From: Nocardia aurea
Lineage (GTDB): Bacteria; Actinomycetota; Actinomycetes; Mycobacteriales; Mycobacteriaceae
Assembly: GCF_003123685.1 (NCBI RefSeq)
Contig: NZ_QCYJ01000102.1
Span: forward strand, 56,546-120,545
Length of the DNA: 64,000 nucleotides
Reading direction: 5' to 3'
The position numbers were made by a program, and so were the translations under genes. The notes under the pieces were generated by a model that searched no databases, was not told the DNA's origin, and saw nothing but the letters and a program-made list of their open reading frames with translations. Shown in pieces: positions 15,883 through 25,451 of this stretch. Every line of letters starts with the position of its first letter. The stretch's first letter is position 1.

Positions 15883-17124
15883 TCAGCGAGGCTCGCACGA
15901 GGTCCCGGCCCTCGCGATCATGGCCGAACGCAGGTGCCACAGGCCGGTGGAACTGCTGGGATCGAGACCGGTCAGCTCGCCGATACGCCGCAGCCGGTAG
16001 TCCACGGTATTGGGGTGCAGATGCAACAGCTTCGCGGTCGCTTGGCGACGCAGCCCGGTGCCGATATGCGCACGCAGCGTTTCGAGAAGTTCCGGGTGCT
16101 CGTCGAGTACCGCCAACTGTCCGGCGAGCCGATCACGCGCCTCGCCGGGCCGGGTGAGTTGATACTGCAGCGCCAACTCCTCGAACCGGTACACCCCCGG
16201 CGCCTGTCCCAGCTGGTCCGCGGTGTCGAGGAGTTCGTGCGCGTGACCGACTGCGGCCGGTACATCGGCGGCATCGGCGACGACGGTGGCCACACGGAGC
16301 GGAACCTGCGCCGCCGCCGAGAGCTTGTCGACGAGTTCATCGGTCATCGTGTCGCTGTCCCCCTTGGCACACGGCACCAGGATCGTGCCGCCGTCGACGG
16401 ACAGCAGCGACAGCGGCGCGGCCCGGGTGTGCAGGGCGAGCGCCGCTTGCAACCGCCGCAGCTTGCGCCTGGCCACGACCTGACCGTTCAGATCTGGATT
16501 CGCCTCGTCCGGATGCGAAGGCATCGAGACCGCGAGGACGTGGTACCGCTCGGCGACCAGGGCCCCGAATGTCGTGGCCATGGTGGATGTGGGCTTGCCC
16601 CTGAGCAGGGCCGAGGTCAACGTGTGCACACCGACCTGGTGTTCGATGGCCAGGGCACGGTACTCACGCACATACGACTTGCCCACCGTCGCGGTCACGA
16701 CCCGCAGCAATTCCAGAACGGCTCCGGTCACCGCGCGCACCTCCTCGCTGGTGGTCGAGCGACGCTGCGCGAACATCAGATCCATACCGGCCCGGAAACC
16801 TTCGTGGACACCGTGCAGCACCGCGTCGATGCCGATGCCGTCTCCCGCCCACGAGGCCAAAACCCCCTGTAGACGATCGATATCCTCGATCGTCAGGGTG
16901 CCTTGCAGTCGGCTGATCGACCAGTCCACACAGATCTTGACCACGAGGGTGATCTCGCGGTGCGGATCGATCGCGAAAGAATTCCGCAGCTCCGGCGCTT
17001 GCGCGGAAACGTGATCCACGATCGTGCGCGTCCACACGTCGCGGCGGTACGGCCGCACCGGCTCCCGATAATCCTTGGACGCGCGCCGACATGTTCCCGT
17101 CCGCGCTTGATTCTCGGCGATCAC
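15883..17124 (-). CDS. PucR/CdaR-type helix-turn-helix regulator
   Basis: 413 residues from GTG 17124, selected because AGGAGG lies six bases upstream; the frame is open to 17214. The N-terminal ~200 residues are the helical RsbRD-like sensor domain ('ITLVVKICVDWSISRLQ', 'GIGIDAVLHGVHEGFRAGMD'). A GGDEF-like CdaR middle region follows. The C-terminal PucR helix-turn-helix is 'TGLRRQATAKLLHLHPNTVDYRLRRI' in outline. Such proteins are transcription activators of catabolic or secondary-metabolic genes. A near-perfect inverted repeat lies about 105 bp upstream. Confidence 0.88.
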   Translation of the reverse strand: MIAENQARTGTCRRASKDYREPVRPYRRDVWTRTIVDHVSAQAPELRNSFAIDPHREITLVVKICVDWSISRLQGTLTIEDIDRLQGVLASWAGDGIGIDAVLHGVHEGFRAGMDLMFAQRRSTTSEEVRAVTGAVLELLRVVTATVGKSYVREYRALAIEHQVGVHTLTSALLRGKPTSTMATTFGALVAERYHVLAVSMPSHPDEANPDLNGQVVARRKLRRLQAALALHTRAAPLSLLSVDGGTILVPCAKGDSDTMTDELVDKLSAAAQVPLRVATVVADAADVPAAVGHAHELLDTADQLGQAPGVYRFEELALQYQLTRPGEARDRLAGQLAVLDEHPELLETLRAHIGTGLRRQATAKLLHLHPNTVDYRLRRIGELTGLDPSSSTGLWHLRSAMIARAGTSCEPR

Positions 17125-17229
17125 CGATGACCTCCTGTCTCCCAGCGGAGCTGCCGACCGTCGGGAGCGACGAGGTTGATCGAATCCCGATGACCGACTG
17201 CTCTTTCCGGTCATGCAGAACAGTAAGCC

Positions 17230-17252
17230 GAGTGGTAGCTCGACTACTACTC
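17230..17252. promoter_or_regulatory. inverted repeat upstream of PucR gene
   Basis: Arms GAGTGGTAG (17230-17238) and CTACTACTC (17244-17252) are complementary at 8 of 9 positions around a 5-bp centre. It lies 106-128 bp upstream of the PucR gene's start and within the otherwise featureless 17125-17481 gap. It could be an operator for that gene. Confidence 0.4.
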
Positions 17253-17481
17253 CGCTTTGGCCGTCATCGTTGCCCGCGAACGAAATGCTTCTACCAGTAC
17301 GAATGGTCGGTGATCCGCGCTCGCGACACGGTACCGGAGCAAGAAGCTGGACGAGTGCTCACTTTTCGTCCTGCGGGATCGAGCTCGAATCGCCGATGCG
17401 CACATGACCTGGTGGACGCCATAGCGCCGCGGTATTCGGTCACGCTCTCGAATAGTTCTCGTGCGCAAGGCAGCCGAACGC

Positions 17482-18381
17482 CTATCGGACGGCAGTGCCG
17501 AGTGCCGCGGACAGACGGGCCGATTGGCTCGAGAAGAAGGCCTGGGAAATGGGTGCTTTGGGTGCGACCAGATCGAAGGCGTGGAACGCGCCCGGGACGA
17601 CCTCGAGGGAACAGTCCACGCCCGCGGCGCGCAGTCTTTCGGCGTAGTCGAGACTTTCGTCGTGGAACAGATCGCAGGTGCCGACTCCGATCCAGGCCGG
17701 TGCGACGCCGCTCAGGTCCTGCCGCCGGGCGGGGACCGCCAGTTCACGGTCGGCGTCGCGGAGGTAGCAGTCCCAGGCCCAGCGGTTGCTTCGGTCGCTC
17801 CACAGTCGATAGTGATCGGCGACCTCCGGGCGCGGGACCGTGCGGTCGTCGAGCATGGGGTAGAGCAGCAGTTGCAGCGCCGGGACCACCGGCCCGTGGT
17901 CACGTGTGTGCAGTGCGAGGGCGGCGGCGAGTCCCCCGCCCGCGCTGGCACCGCCGATCGCCAGGCGCGTGGAATCCACCTCGCTACGGTCGGCCAACCA
18001 CTGCAATGCGTCGAAGCAGTCGTGCAGTGGTTGCGGATAGGGATGTTCGGGGGCGAGTCGATAGTCGACCGCGGCGACGACGATCCCGAGGGTGTCGGCG
18101 AAACGTCGACACAGCGCATCGTCTTGTTGCGCGCGGCCGATGACGTATCCCCCGCCGTGAATCCACAGCAGCGCGGGAGTCGGACCGTTTGTCTGTGCCG
18201 GACGGTGAATCCTGACCTGCACATCGTTGTCGAGTTCCACGATCTCGATGTCGCGGTCACGGCCGTTGCCTGCCGCGTTGTGCAATCGGCGAATGATCGG
18301 CAGGGTCCTCGGCGATACCGGTTGCCGGGGCACGAAACGTGCCCGGCGACGCAACTCGGGATGGATTCGGTCACCCGTCAT
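17482..18381 (-). CDS. alpha/beta hydrolase, HSL (hormone-sensitive lipase) family
   Basis: 299 residues from ATG 18381; an upstream ATG at 18417 is possible. HSL-family signatures are 'LLWIHGGGYVIGRA' (oxyanion HGGG), the nucleophile elbow 'AIGGASAGGGLAAAL', 'GVGTCDLFHDESLDYAERL' (acid) and 'VPGAFHAFDLV' (His). These carboxylesterases cleave short- to medium-chain esters. It has no signal peptide. Downstream gene order gives no operon partner; the binding-lipoprotein gene ends 87 bp upstream. It is not an OleB-type beta-lactone decarboxylase, which belongs to the haloalkane-dehalogenase branch. Confidence 0.9.
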   Translation of the reverse strand: MTGDRIHPELRRRARFVPRQPVSPRTLPIIRRLHNAAGNGRDRDIEIVELDNDVQVRIHRPAQTNGPTPALLWIHGGGYVIGRAQQDDALCRRFADTLGIVVAAVDYRLAPEHPYPQPLHDCFDALQWLADRSEVDSTRLAIGGASAGGGLAAALALHTRDHGPVVPALQLLLYPMLDDRTVPRPEVADHYRLWSDRSNRWAWDCYLRDADRELAVPARRQDLSGVAPAWIGVGTCDLFHDESLDYAERLRAAGVDCSLEVVPGAFHAFDLVAPKAPISQAFFSSQSARLSAALGTAVR

Positions 18382-18468
18382 GATCGAACAGCCTCTCTGC
18401 CGCCTTCCTGGCGGCATGTTCTCGGAGTCGTTTCGTCCGCGCGTTGCTGAACTACGCTGCGGGAGAAT

Positions 18469-19860
18469 CTATTCGAACTCGGTGATGGATTTGCCGACAT
18501 CGCCGAGGGTGGCCGGCTTGCCGTAGTCGGCGGTGAATTTGTAGTTGTCGACTCCGCAGCGGTACAGCCCGGTGCCGGTTCCGAGATCGACCGGTTTCCA
18601 GCCGTCGGATGTCGCCTGTTCGACGTTGAAACATTCGACGGGGTTTTCCCGGTTGGAGATATCCACCGGAGCGTGCAGCCCACCCGCGGTCCACGAGGTA
18701 TTCGACAACGCCGCCTCGTACACGCAGCGTCGTGTGAGATTGTCACCGCAGCTCGCCGCGGACTTCGCGAACAGCAACCAGGCCGACATCGCACGCAATT
18801 GCGGGAAGGTGATCTCGCTCTTCCCCGGAAGGTACTGCGCGAACATCGCTTCGATCTGACGCAGAGCCGGCACGGAATCGGCCTTCTCGAAAGGCGCCAC
18901 ACCGCCGAGGTCCACCAGGTTGTTCTGGAACGAAGCGGAGCTTCCCACGGCTTTCGCGAAGGACGGCGTGTAGTTGTTGTTGGTCGCGTCGATCCAGTCC
19001 GGTCGGTAGCCGATCTGGGTGAGCGCTTCTTCGAGTTTCGGCAGTTGCGAGGGCTGACCGTTGAAGATCAAGCCGCGAACCTGCTTTTCCTTGATGGCGT
19101 GCGCGTACGGCGTCCAGTCCGAGACGCCCGCGACCGGATAGCGGTCGTGGTAGACGATCGTCGCGCCGAGCCCTTCGAGCGTTTCCGACGATTTGTCCGC
19201 CAAAACCTTGGTCACCGGAGAATCCGCGTCGACCATACCGATGCGGCCGATCGAATCCGGATATCCCTCGGTGATCAGCCAGCGCCGGAATCCGGTCTGA
19301 ATATCGTGGAACGGCAAGGCCGACGGCGACGCACTGGCCTCGAGATCCGCTGCGATACTTCCGGTTTGGGCCACCTGCGCGGGGTAACTGGGAAGCAGGC
19401 ACGCGAGTCGGTCCTTGACCCCGAGGGAGTCCAGCCCGGTGCCGCCGCCGACGAGTGCGAAGTCGTCACGGCAGGCTTCACGCATCCGTTGACGCACTTC
19501 CGTGAGATTCGCGTCGCGGACCTTCACCTCGAGTTCGCGGCCCGCGATGCCACCGTGGTCGTTGCACCACGAGGTGAAAACCTTCGCCGCGTCGACGAAT
19601 TCGGGGTTCTTGGTGAAGCCGACGTCGCTGAAAACGCCCACGGCGATCTTGTCGGCGGTCACGCCCTGCGCCGAAGCCTTGGTGGGCGTGCCCTTCCCGC
19701 ACACCGAACCGAGGTCGGCGAACTCACCGGACACCGCCGGTACCGCGGATTGCGGCGCGCCCGGTTGCGCCTGTTCGACATCGTTGGCGTCGCGGCCGCA
19801 GCCCGAGATCAACACGAGTGCGGTGGCCGAGAGAATGGCCAGTCTGCGATGCGATTTCAC
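18469..19860 (-). CDS. ABC-type branched-chain amino-acid/amide binding lipoprotein
   Basis: 463 residues from GTG 19860. A lipobox signal peptide is visible ('ATALVLISGC', Cys about 21). The mature protein is a type I periplasmic-binding fold of the LivK/peripla_BP_6 kind: 'TADKIAVGVFSDVGFTKNPE', 'VFTSWCNDHGGIAGRELEVK', 'ALVGGGTGLDSLGVKD', 'IRGLIFNGQPSQL'-like hinge segment, and four late cysteines. It captures small ligands outside the membrane. No permease or ATPase genes lie nearby, so it is an orphan receptor or uses a distant transporter. Confidence 0.85.
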   Translation of the reverse strand: MKSHRRLAILSATALVLISGCGRDANDVEQAQPGAPQSAVPAVSGEFADLGSVCGKGTPTKASAQGVTADKIAVGVFSDVGFTKNPEFVDAAKVFTSWCNDHGGIAGRELEVKVRDANLTEVRQRMREACRDDFALVGGGTGLDSLGVKDRLACLLPSYPAQVAQTGSIAADLEASASPSALPFHDIQTGFRRWLITEGYPDSIGRIGMVDADSPVTKVLADKSSETLEGLGATIVYHDRYPVAGVSDWTPYAHAIKEKQVRGLIFNGQPSQLPKLEEALTQIGYRPDWIDATNNNYTPSFAKAVGSSASFQNNLVDLGGVAPFEKADSVPALRQIEAMFAQYLPGKSEITFPQLRAMSAWLLFAKSAASCGDNLTRRCVYEAALSNTSWTAGGLHAPVDISNRENPVECFNVEQATSDGWKPVDLGTGTGLYRCGVDNYKFTADYGKPATLGDVGKSITEFE

Positions 19861-20007
19861 GATAATTGATGCTCCTGGAGTACGACGGGCGATATGCCCG
19901 GAGAATGACGACACGCGACCATTCGCGCGCGACGATTTCACTGCCGGAATTCCACTCCTTTGTGTATTCGCTGAATCGGCGTCACCGAACCGGTCGGCCG
20001 CCGTCGG

Positions 20008-20892
20008 TCAGAATCGGTGGCGGAGGTTCTCGACGCTCGAACCGTCGACAGTCCTCGCCCACGAGGCGAGTAGCGTGAGCGCGTCGTGCGACGGCGATCC
20101 GGATTCCGCGGAGAAGGCCAGCATCGCCAACTCGGGCTGGGTCTCGAGTCGGAGGATCTCGTAGGTGAGATCGACCCGCCCGATCACGGCGTGATTGATC
20201 CGCATCAGACCGCCCTTGTGCACGTAGACATCTCGGGAAGCCCAGAGTTGACGGAACCGGTCGCTGCGGGTCGCCAGCTCGCCGATCAGATCGGACAGAT
20301 CCTTGTCGTAGGGATCGCGGGCCACGGCATTGCGCAACGACCCGACGGCCTCGGCGGCCAGGTCCTCCCAGTCCACCCAGAACTCGCAGGCCCTCGGATC
20401 GAGAAAGATGAACCGGGCGTGGTTGGCGAGTCCGTCGGGGGAATCGAACAGTGGCGCGCACAGCGCACGTCCCAACGCGTTCGCCGCGACCATCTGCATC
20501 CGGCTGTCGCTCACCGTCACCGGTAATCCGACCAGCCCGTCGATGATCGCGCGGACACTGGGCCGCAGCGCGGCGGGTCGCGAATTATATGGCGCCCGAT
20601 CCGCGTCGGATTCCGCGACTCTGGCGAGAGCGAACAAATACATCCGCTCGTCCTGTTCCATTCGCAGAGCGCGCGCCAAGGCATTCAACACACGACCGGA
20701 CACGCCACGGAGATTTCCCCGTTCGACGCGGGTGTAATAGTCCACCGAAACGCCGGCCAGTGCCGCGACTTCCTCGCGTCGCAAACCCGGAACCCGCCGG
20801 ACACCGCCGTCCGTGGCAAGTCCGACTTGCTCGGGCGTTATTCGCGCACGTCGCGAGGACAGGAATTCGCGAACCTCACTGCGATGGTCCAT
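20008..20892 (-). CDS. XRE-family regulator with MmyB-like ligand-binding domain
   Basis: 294 residues. The helix-turn-helix is at about 20-75 ('PGLRREEVAALAGVSVDYYT', 'RVERGNLRGVSGRVLNALAR'), the arrangement typical of the MmyB group. The C-terminal ~190 residues form the PAS-like MmyB domain ('VTVSDSRMQMVAANALGRAL', 'ARFIFLDPRACEFWVDWEDL'), which in relatives binds fatty-acid-like ligands. No clear Shine-Dalgarno precedes the ATG at 20892. The genes it usually regulates are adjacent dehydrogenases; here it is divergent from a PucR gene. Confidence 0.88.
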   Translation of the reverse strand: MDHRSEVREFLSSRRARITPEQVGLATDGGVRRVPGLRREEVAALAGVSVDYYTRVERGNLRGVSGRVLNALARALRMEQDERMYLFALARVAESDADRAPYNSRPAALRPSVRAIIDGLVGLPVTVSDSRMQMVAANALGRALCAPLFDSPDGLANHARFIFLDPRACEFWVDWEDLAAEAVGSLRNAVARDPYDKDLSDLIGELATRSDRFRQLWASRDVYVHKGGLMRINHAVIGRVDLTYEILRLETQPELAMLAFSAESGSPSHDALTLLASWARTVDGSSVENLRHRF

Positions 20893-21270
20893 TTATGCAC
20901 AATACAAATTCCGCTCGCGATCAACCAGGCCCTGTTATTGCCCCTCACCGCGAGGGAACCCCCGCGTCGAAGGGGGCCGGGCGAACAGACCTTCGCCGTC
21001 GGCGACGGCCACGGCGTACGGCCCGACGCCTCGGGACACAACGTCGGGCCGATTGCCCCCGCGAACGATCCCGCGCCCGTGAACTCGAACGATCGCACGA
21101 ATCCGTCGATACGGTCACGACTGGAGCTGTGACGAGCGGCAAACGTGATTCCGTACTCACATACCGACGAGTAACCTGGTTTCTGGAGCCGTTGAAACGC
21201 CAGAGTCCGTGGTGGCGGACCCCGGTTCCACGGTGCGGGATATCTGTCGGCGGATTTCTGGGGAGTTGTC
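20893..21270. other. divergent intergenic region, no gene seen
   Basis: Holds the promoters of the divergent MmyB-like XRE and PucR genes. Short open frames lack the coding bias of neighbours. I see no palindrome or repeat strong enough to report. Confidence 0.4.
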
Positions 21271-22521
21271 GTGGTGAGTGTTGACCGCACGATCGTGCAG
21301 TCGTGGCTGGCTGATTTCGCCGAGCGGATGCGTGGGCAGGACGAGACCGAGCGGGTACTGCTCTCGGTCGACCGGGCGATGGTGGAGGAATTTCCGCAGT
21401 TCTTCGGCGATGCCGAGTTACACGGTGAGGTCCGCACCAGTGCCCGCGCGCACTGGCTCGGACTGATGTCGACCATCGGACGCACGACGTTGGATATCCG
21501 GCCACCGCTCGAGGCCGTCGACGGGGCAAGGACGGTCGCCAAGCGCGGGTACGAACTGAACGTGCTGCTCAAAACCTACCGGGTCGGTCAACGCGGACTG
21601 TGGCGACATGTCAATGTGCTGCTGGCCGAACAGATCCGCGACCCGGAATTGCGCGGCGCGGTCCTGGTCACCTTCTGGGAACGCTGTTCGCGGTGGCTGG
21701 ACAATTGCCTCGACTCGCTCATCCTGTCCTATTTCGAGGAACGCGAACGCCGGGCCGCGGGTATCGAGGCCAGGCGCAACGCGACCGTGCAGGCACTGCT
21801 GCGCGGTGAGGCCTCCGATCAGGATCTCGTCTCGCATCGCCTGGGCCACAATGTCGACGAATTCCAGACCGCGCTGTCGCTGTGGGCGGAGCGCTCCTAT
21901 CCGGCGTCGACCGCCACGCGGGTGCTGGCCCGGCTCGCGACCGATACCGCGGCGGCGCTCGGCGCACCGGCGCCGTTGACGTTGATCAGCGGCTCCCACG
22001 GCCTGTGGGCGTGGATCGCGACCGAGCAGCCCTGCGAGATCGGTGCCGTGCCCGCACCGCCGGTGCCCGGCACCCACCTGGCGGTCGGCACACCCTGGCC
22101 GGGACCCGAGGGTTTCCGCCGCAGCCACCGCGAGGCGCTCGCCGCGCAGCGAATCGCCACCAGCCACACCACCGTCGCCGCGCTCACCACCTACCGTGAC
22201 GTCGATCTGGTCAGCATGCTGACCGGAGACGGCAGTATCGAGGGCGCGCGCGTCCTGATCGAACGCGAGATCGGGGCGATCGCGGGCCGGAGCGACAACG
22301 CCTCCCGACTGCGCGACACCGTACGCGAATATCTCGCCAACGGCGGCAATGTCGCGGTGACCGCCGAACAACTCGGCGTGCACACCAACACCGTCCGCTA
22401 TCGCATCCAGCAGGCCGAGCACCGGTTGGGACATCCGCTCGAAGCCCGCCGCCTGCACGTCGAACTCGCACTGCGATGTCTGGCCGCCTACGGCGATCAG
22501 CTTCTGCCGCCGTCGATCTGA
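21271..22521 (+). CDS. PucR-type helix-turn-helix regulator
   Basis: 416 residues; GTG at 21271 (a second GTG follows directly) with GGGGAG upstream. Layout is RsbRD-like N-terminal helical sensor ('VDRAMVEEFPQFFGDAELHG', 'YRVGQRGLWRHVNVLLAEQ'), a middle region, and a C-terminal PucR helix-turn-helix ('GNVAVTAEQLGVHTNTVRYR'). It is paralogous in design to the regulator ending at 15883 but not close in sequence. It is the last gene before the P450/WS-DGAT/beta-lactone region and on the same strand as the P450, 107 bp away, so it is a candidate cluster regulator. Confidence 0.88.
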   Translation: MVSVDRTIVQSWLADFAERMRGQDETERVLLSVDRAMVEEFPQFFGDAELHGEVRTSARAHWLGLMSTIGRTTLDIRPPLEAVDGARTVAKRGYELNVLLKTYRVGQRGLWRHVNVLLAEQIRDPELRGAVLVTFWERCSRWLDNCLDSLILSYFEERERRAAGIEARRNATVQALLRGEASDQDLVSHRLGHNVDEFQTALSLWAERSYPASTATRVLARLATDTAAALGAPAPLTLISGSHGLWAWIATEQPCEIGAVPAPPVPGTHLAVGTPWPGPEGFRRSHREALAAQRIATSHTTVAALTTYRDVDLVSMLTGDGSIEGARVLIEREIGAIAGRSDNASRLRDTVREYLANGGNVAVTAEQLGVHTNTVRYRIQQAEHRLGHPLEARRLHVELALRCLAAYGDQLLPPSI

Positions 22522-22628
22522 ACGCTTGGCCTGGACCGGTTTACAAGGCCGGTCCGGATATTTGTGCGCCGATCACAACACCGAACGGGCACCCGACAAC
22601 CCTGCCGTGACCGTTCTACGGTTGGCCC

Positions 22629-23984
22629 GTGTCCACTGCTCTCACCGCCACTTCGGTACGAGAACTGCCCGGTCCGCCCGGAATCCCGATCCTGGGCAAC
22701 CTGCCGTGGATGGCCCCGTCCCGACTGCACCGCGTCCTGGATCGGTGGTGCGCCGAATACGGACCGCTGTATCGGGTGAGCGTGCCGGGGCGCGGCATCG
22801 TCGTGGTCAGCGACCCGGAACTCAACCGCGATATCCTGCGTCGTCGTCCCGAGGATTTCCGCAGGCAGTCCACGATCGAATCGATCATGGACGAGATGGG
22901 CAGCAACGGCCTGTTCTCACTGGAAGGCGATGCGTGGCGTCGTCGCCGCAAACTCGCGATGCCCGCCTTCAACGCCGCGAATCTGCGCAGTTTCCATCCC
23001 ACCCTCGAGATGATCACCGAGCGGCTGCGGAACCGCTGGTTGCGTGGCTCTCCCGACGATATGCGCGCCGACCTCACCCGCTACACCGTCGATGTCACCG
23101 CCAAACTCACCTTCGACTACGACATCAACACCATCGAGCAGGCCGGAGATGTCATCCAGCAGCACCTCGAGCACATCTTCCCCATGCTCAACCGGCGCCT
23201 GAACCTGCCGATCCCGTACTGGCACTATGTGAAACTGCCCGCCGATCGCGCACTCGACCGCGCGCTACGCGCCTTGCGCGCCGATACCGACGATCTGCTC
23301 GCCCGCGCCCGCGCGACCGTCCCGGAACAACCCAGGAATTTCATCGAGGCGCTGCTGCTGGCCCAGCACGACGACGAATTCTTCACCGACGAGGAACTTT
23401 TCGCCGAAGCGCTCACCATTCTGGTGGCGGGCCAGGACACCACGAGCAACGCGCTGGCGTGGTTGCTCTACCACCTGGCCGGACGGCCCGACGCGCAGCA
23501 GCGGATCCGCGACGAGGTCGCCGAGATCCCGTCGGCGCTGGATCGGCAGCCGTATCTGGAAGCCGTTGTCGCCGAATCCATGCGGCTGCGCCCCACCACG
23601 CCGCTGCTGTTGATGGAGGCGGTACGCGAGACGGCCGTCGGCGGTGTCCGTATTCCGGCGGGCACCTGGGTCGTCGTCGATGTCGGCTACGCCGCCGTCC
23701 AACCCGCGAACTTCAGCGACCCGACATCCTTCGACCCGATGCGCTGGCTCGGCGAGACCGCCCACGGCAATCATCGGCCGGAGATTTCGATGCCGTTCGG
23801 GGCCGGGCCACGGTTCTGCCCCGGGCGCGGATTGGCGATGGCGGAGTTGAAAAGCGTGGTCGCGATGGCCTGCGACACCTTCGACATCCGAGTGCCCGAC
23901 GGCGTCGCGCCGCCGAGGGAACGGTTCGATTTCGCGGTCGTGCCCGTTGATCTTCGACTCGAACTGGTGCGACGAAGCGCCTGA
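22629..23984 (+). CDS. cytochrome P450 (canonical I-helix)
   Basis: 451 residues from GTG. Motifs are intact: I-helix 'LVAGQDTTSNALAW', K-helix 'ESMRLRP', and haem loop 'FGAGPRFCPGRG' with Cys397. It therefore should be a catalytically normal monooxygenase; fatty-acid or lipid hydroxylation is plausible from the context but not shown. No Shine-Dalgarno precedes the GTG; a -10-like TACGGT lies about eight bases upstream, so translation may be leaderless. The WS/DGAT gene starts 45 bp downstream, implying an operon. Both converge on the nocardiolactone-like operon. Confidence 0.92.
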   Translation: MSTALTATSVRELPGPPGIPILGNLPWMAPSRLHRVLDRWCAEYGPLYRVSVPGRGIVVVSDPELNRDILRRRPEDFRRQSTIESIMDEMGSNGLFSLEGDAWRRRRKLAMPAFNAANLRSFHPTLEMITERLRNRWLRGSPDDMRADLTRYTVDVTAKLTFDYDINTIEQAGDVIQQHLEHIFPMLNRRLNLPIPYWHYVKLPADRALDRALRALRADTDDLLARARATVPEQPRNFIEALLLAQHDDEFFTDEELFAEALTILVAGQDTTSNALAWLLYHLAGRPDAQQRIRDEVAEIPSALDRQPYLEAVVAESMRLRPTTPLLLMEAVRETAVGGVRIPAGTWVVVDVGYAAVQPANFSDPTSFDPMRWLGETAHGNHRPEISMPFGAGPRFCPGRGLAMAELKSVVAMACDTFDIRVPDGVAPPRERFDFAVVPVDLRLELVRRSA

Positions 23985-24029
23985 GCAACACCATCCGATT
24001 GTTCTCGTGCCACCGTGCAAGGAGATGTC

Positions 24030-25397
24030 ATGTCGATCACGAGATTGTCTCTCACCGATGGGGTGTGGCTGTCGCTGGAATCCGCCGAGATGCCGATGCA
24101 CATCTCGTTCCTGCTCGAATTCAGCGCACCGCAGGGGCAGACCGCCCAGGGCTTCGTCCGCCGTTGGCGATCCAGATGGCCCGCGCCGGTGCAGGTTCCG
24201 GCACCGTGGAACCTCCGGCCGCTGCGGCGGTGGCCCGCCGGGGTGTTGCCATTGGCCCGTCAGGTCGAGGAGATAGATCCCGCCGCCCACCTGCGCACCT
24301 GGCAGTTGCCGCACCTGCGCGGCACCTCCGAGCTCACCGAATTCGTCACGAGTCTGCACACCGCGCAGTTGGATATGAGCAGATCGCCGTGGGAACTGCA
24401 CCTCGTCACGACCGCCGACACGCAGCAGTTCGCCCTGCTGCTGAAGGTGCACCACAGTCTCTTCGACGGCATGTCCGTCATGCGCCTGTTCACCCGGATG
24501 TTCACCGAGGATCCCCATTTCCGCGGTGCGCCCGCGGCTTTCACACTCGGCAGGGTGGCCCTGGACGACGACGCCGGGACCGAGCGGGGGCGTCGCTCGG
24601 ATTCGCTGCGCGGAATCGCCAAGGCGATCCGTGACATGTCGGGCGGGCGCGCACGACGCCGTGCCGGTGCGCAGCGCATCTACAGCCAGCCGTCGTCGAT
24701 CTTCGACGGTCCGATCACCGCGGCGCGGGACCTGCGTCTGCCGACCTGTGATCTCGAACGCCTGAAGCAACTCGCGCGGGCGACCGGATGCACGGTCAAC
24801 GACGTCGTGCTGTATCTGACGAGCACCGCTCTGCGCACCTACCTGACCGAGCACGCCACCCTCCCCGATCGATCGCTGACCGCGGGGGTGCCGACGAATC
24901 TGCGCGAGGGCGACGACGATCGGGTCGGAACCCGCGCGGGGATGATGTTCACCTCGCTGGCCACCGATATCGCCGACCCGCTGGAACGCTTGGCGGCGGT
25001 GCGACGCCATATCCGCGCCGCCAAGGCCGATATGGCCGAGATGGCGCCCGCGGCCGTCATCGGCTACGGACTGGCCGTGACCGCGCCGTGGGTGATCGGT
25101 CTCCAGTTCGGATTCCGCCGGACTCCCGCGTCGCATCCGATGGGTATCTCCAATGTCCCGGGACCGAGCGAATATCTTTACTGGGACGGCGCGCGTCTGG
25201 AATCCATGTATCCGATCTCACTTCTCATGCACGGCAACACCTTCAATCTCACCTGCATCAGCTACGCCGGGACCGTGCACTTCGGAATCCTCGGCGCCGC
25301 CGACCTGCTCCCCCCGCTGACCCATTTCGTCGACGCACTGCACGCCGCACTGGACGAACTGGCCACGCTCACCGCGACGACACGTCTGGCCGGATAA
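24030..25397 (+). CDS. wax ester synthase/diacylglycerol acyltransferase (WS/DGAT)
   Basis: 455 residues from ATG 24030 with AAGGAG five bases upstream. The condensation-like active site HHxxxDG is 'VHHSLFDGMS' (His141-His142, Asp146). Other family segments are 'GCTVNDVVLYLTSTALRTYL' and 'MGISNVPGPSEYLYWDGARL'. WS/DGAT enzymes esterify acyl-CoA to alcohols, diacylglycerol or hydroxylated lipids. Next to a P450 and a long-chain beta-lactone pathway it could acylate a hydroxylated pathway product; it might equally serve storage lipid. The gene ends at a strong hairpin facing the OleD-like gene. Confidence 0.92.
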   Translation: MSITRLSLTDGVWLSLESAEMPMHISFLLEFSAPQGQTAQGFVRRWRSRWPAPVQVPAPWNLRPLRRWPAGVLPLARQVEEIDPAAHLRTWQLPHLRGTSELTEFVTSLHTAQLDMSRSPWELHLVTTADTQQFALLLKVHHSLFDGMSVMRLFTRMFTEDPHFRGAPAAFTLGRVALDDDAGTERGRRSDSLRGIAKAIRDMSGGRARRRAGAQRIYSQPSSIFDGPITAARDLRLPTCDLERLKQLARATGCTVNDVVLYLTSTALRTYLTEHATLPDRSLTAGVPTNLREGDDDRVGTRAGMMFTSLATDIADPLERLAAVRRHIRAAKADMAEMAPAAVIGYGLAVTAPWVIGLQFGFRRTPASHPMGISNVPGPSEYLYWDGARLESMYPISLLMHGNTFNLTCISYAGTVHFGILGAADLLPPLTHFVDALHAALDELATLTATTRLAG

Positions 25398-25402
25398 CGA
25401 GA

Positions 25403-25436
25403 GTCGCGGCCGACCCACGAACGGGTCGGCCGCGAC
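25403..25436. terminator. 14-bp perfect hairpin, probable bidirectional terminator
   Basis: GTCGCGGCCGACCC (25403-25416) pairs perfectly with 25423-25436 around a 6-nt loop (ACGAAC). It lies between the convergent stops of the WS/DGAT (25397) and the OleD-like gene (25452). No T-tract follows, as is common in actinobacteria. Confidence 0.75.
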
Positions 25437-25451
25437 GGGCATCTCGGAATC

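Noticed and set aside
15004..16872. 622-codon plus-strand frame
   Set aside because: Antisense to the ABC1 kinase and PucR genes, whose motifs are unambiguous.
17482..18381. alpha/beta hydrolase as a possible OleB
   Set aside because: HGGG and GxSAGG motifs make it HSL-type, and it is 7 kb from the beta-lactone operon.
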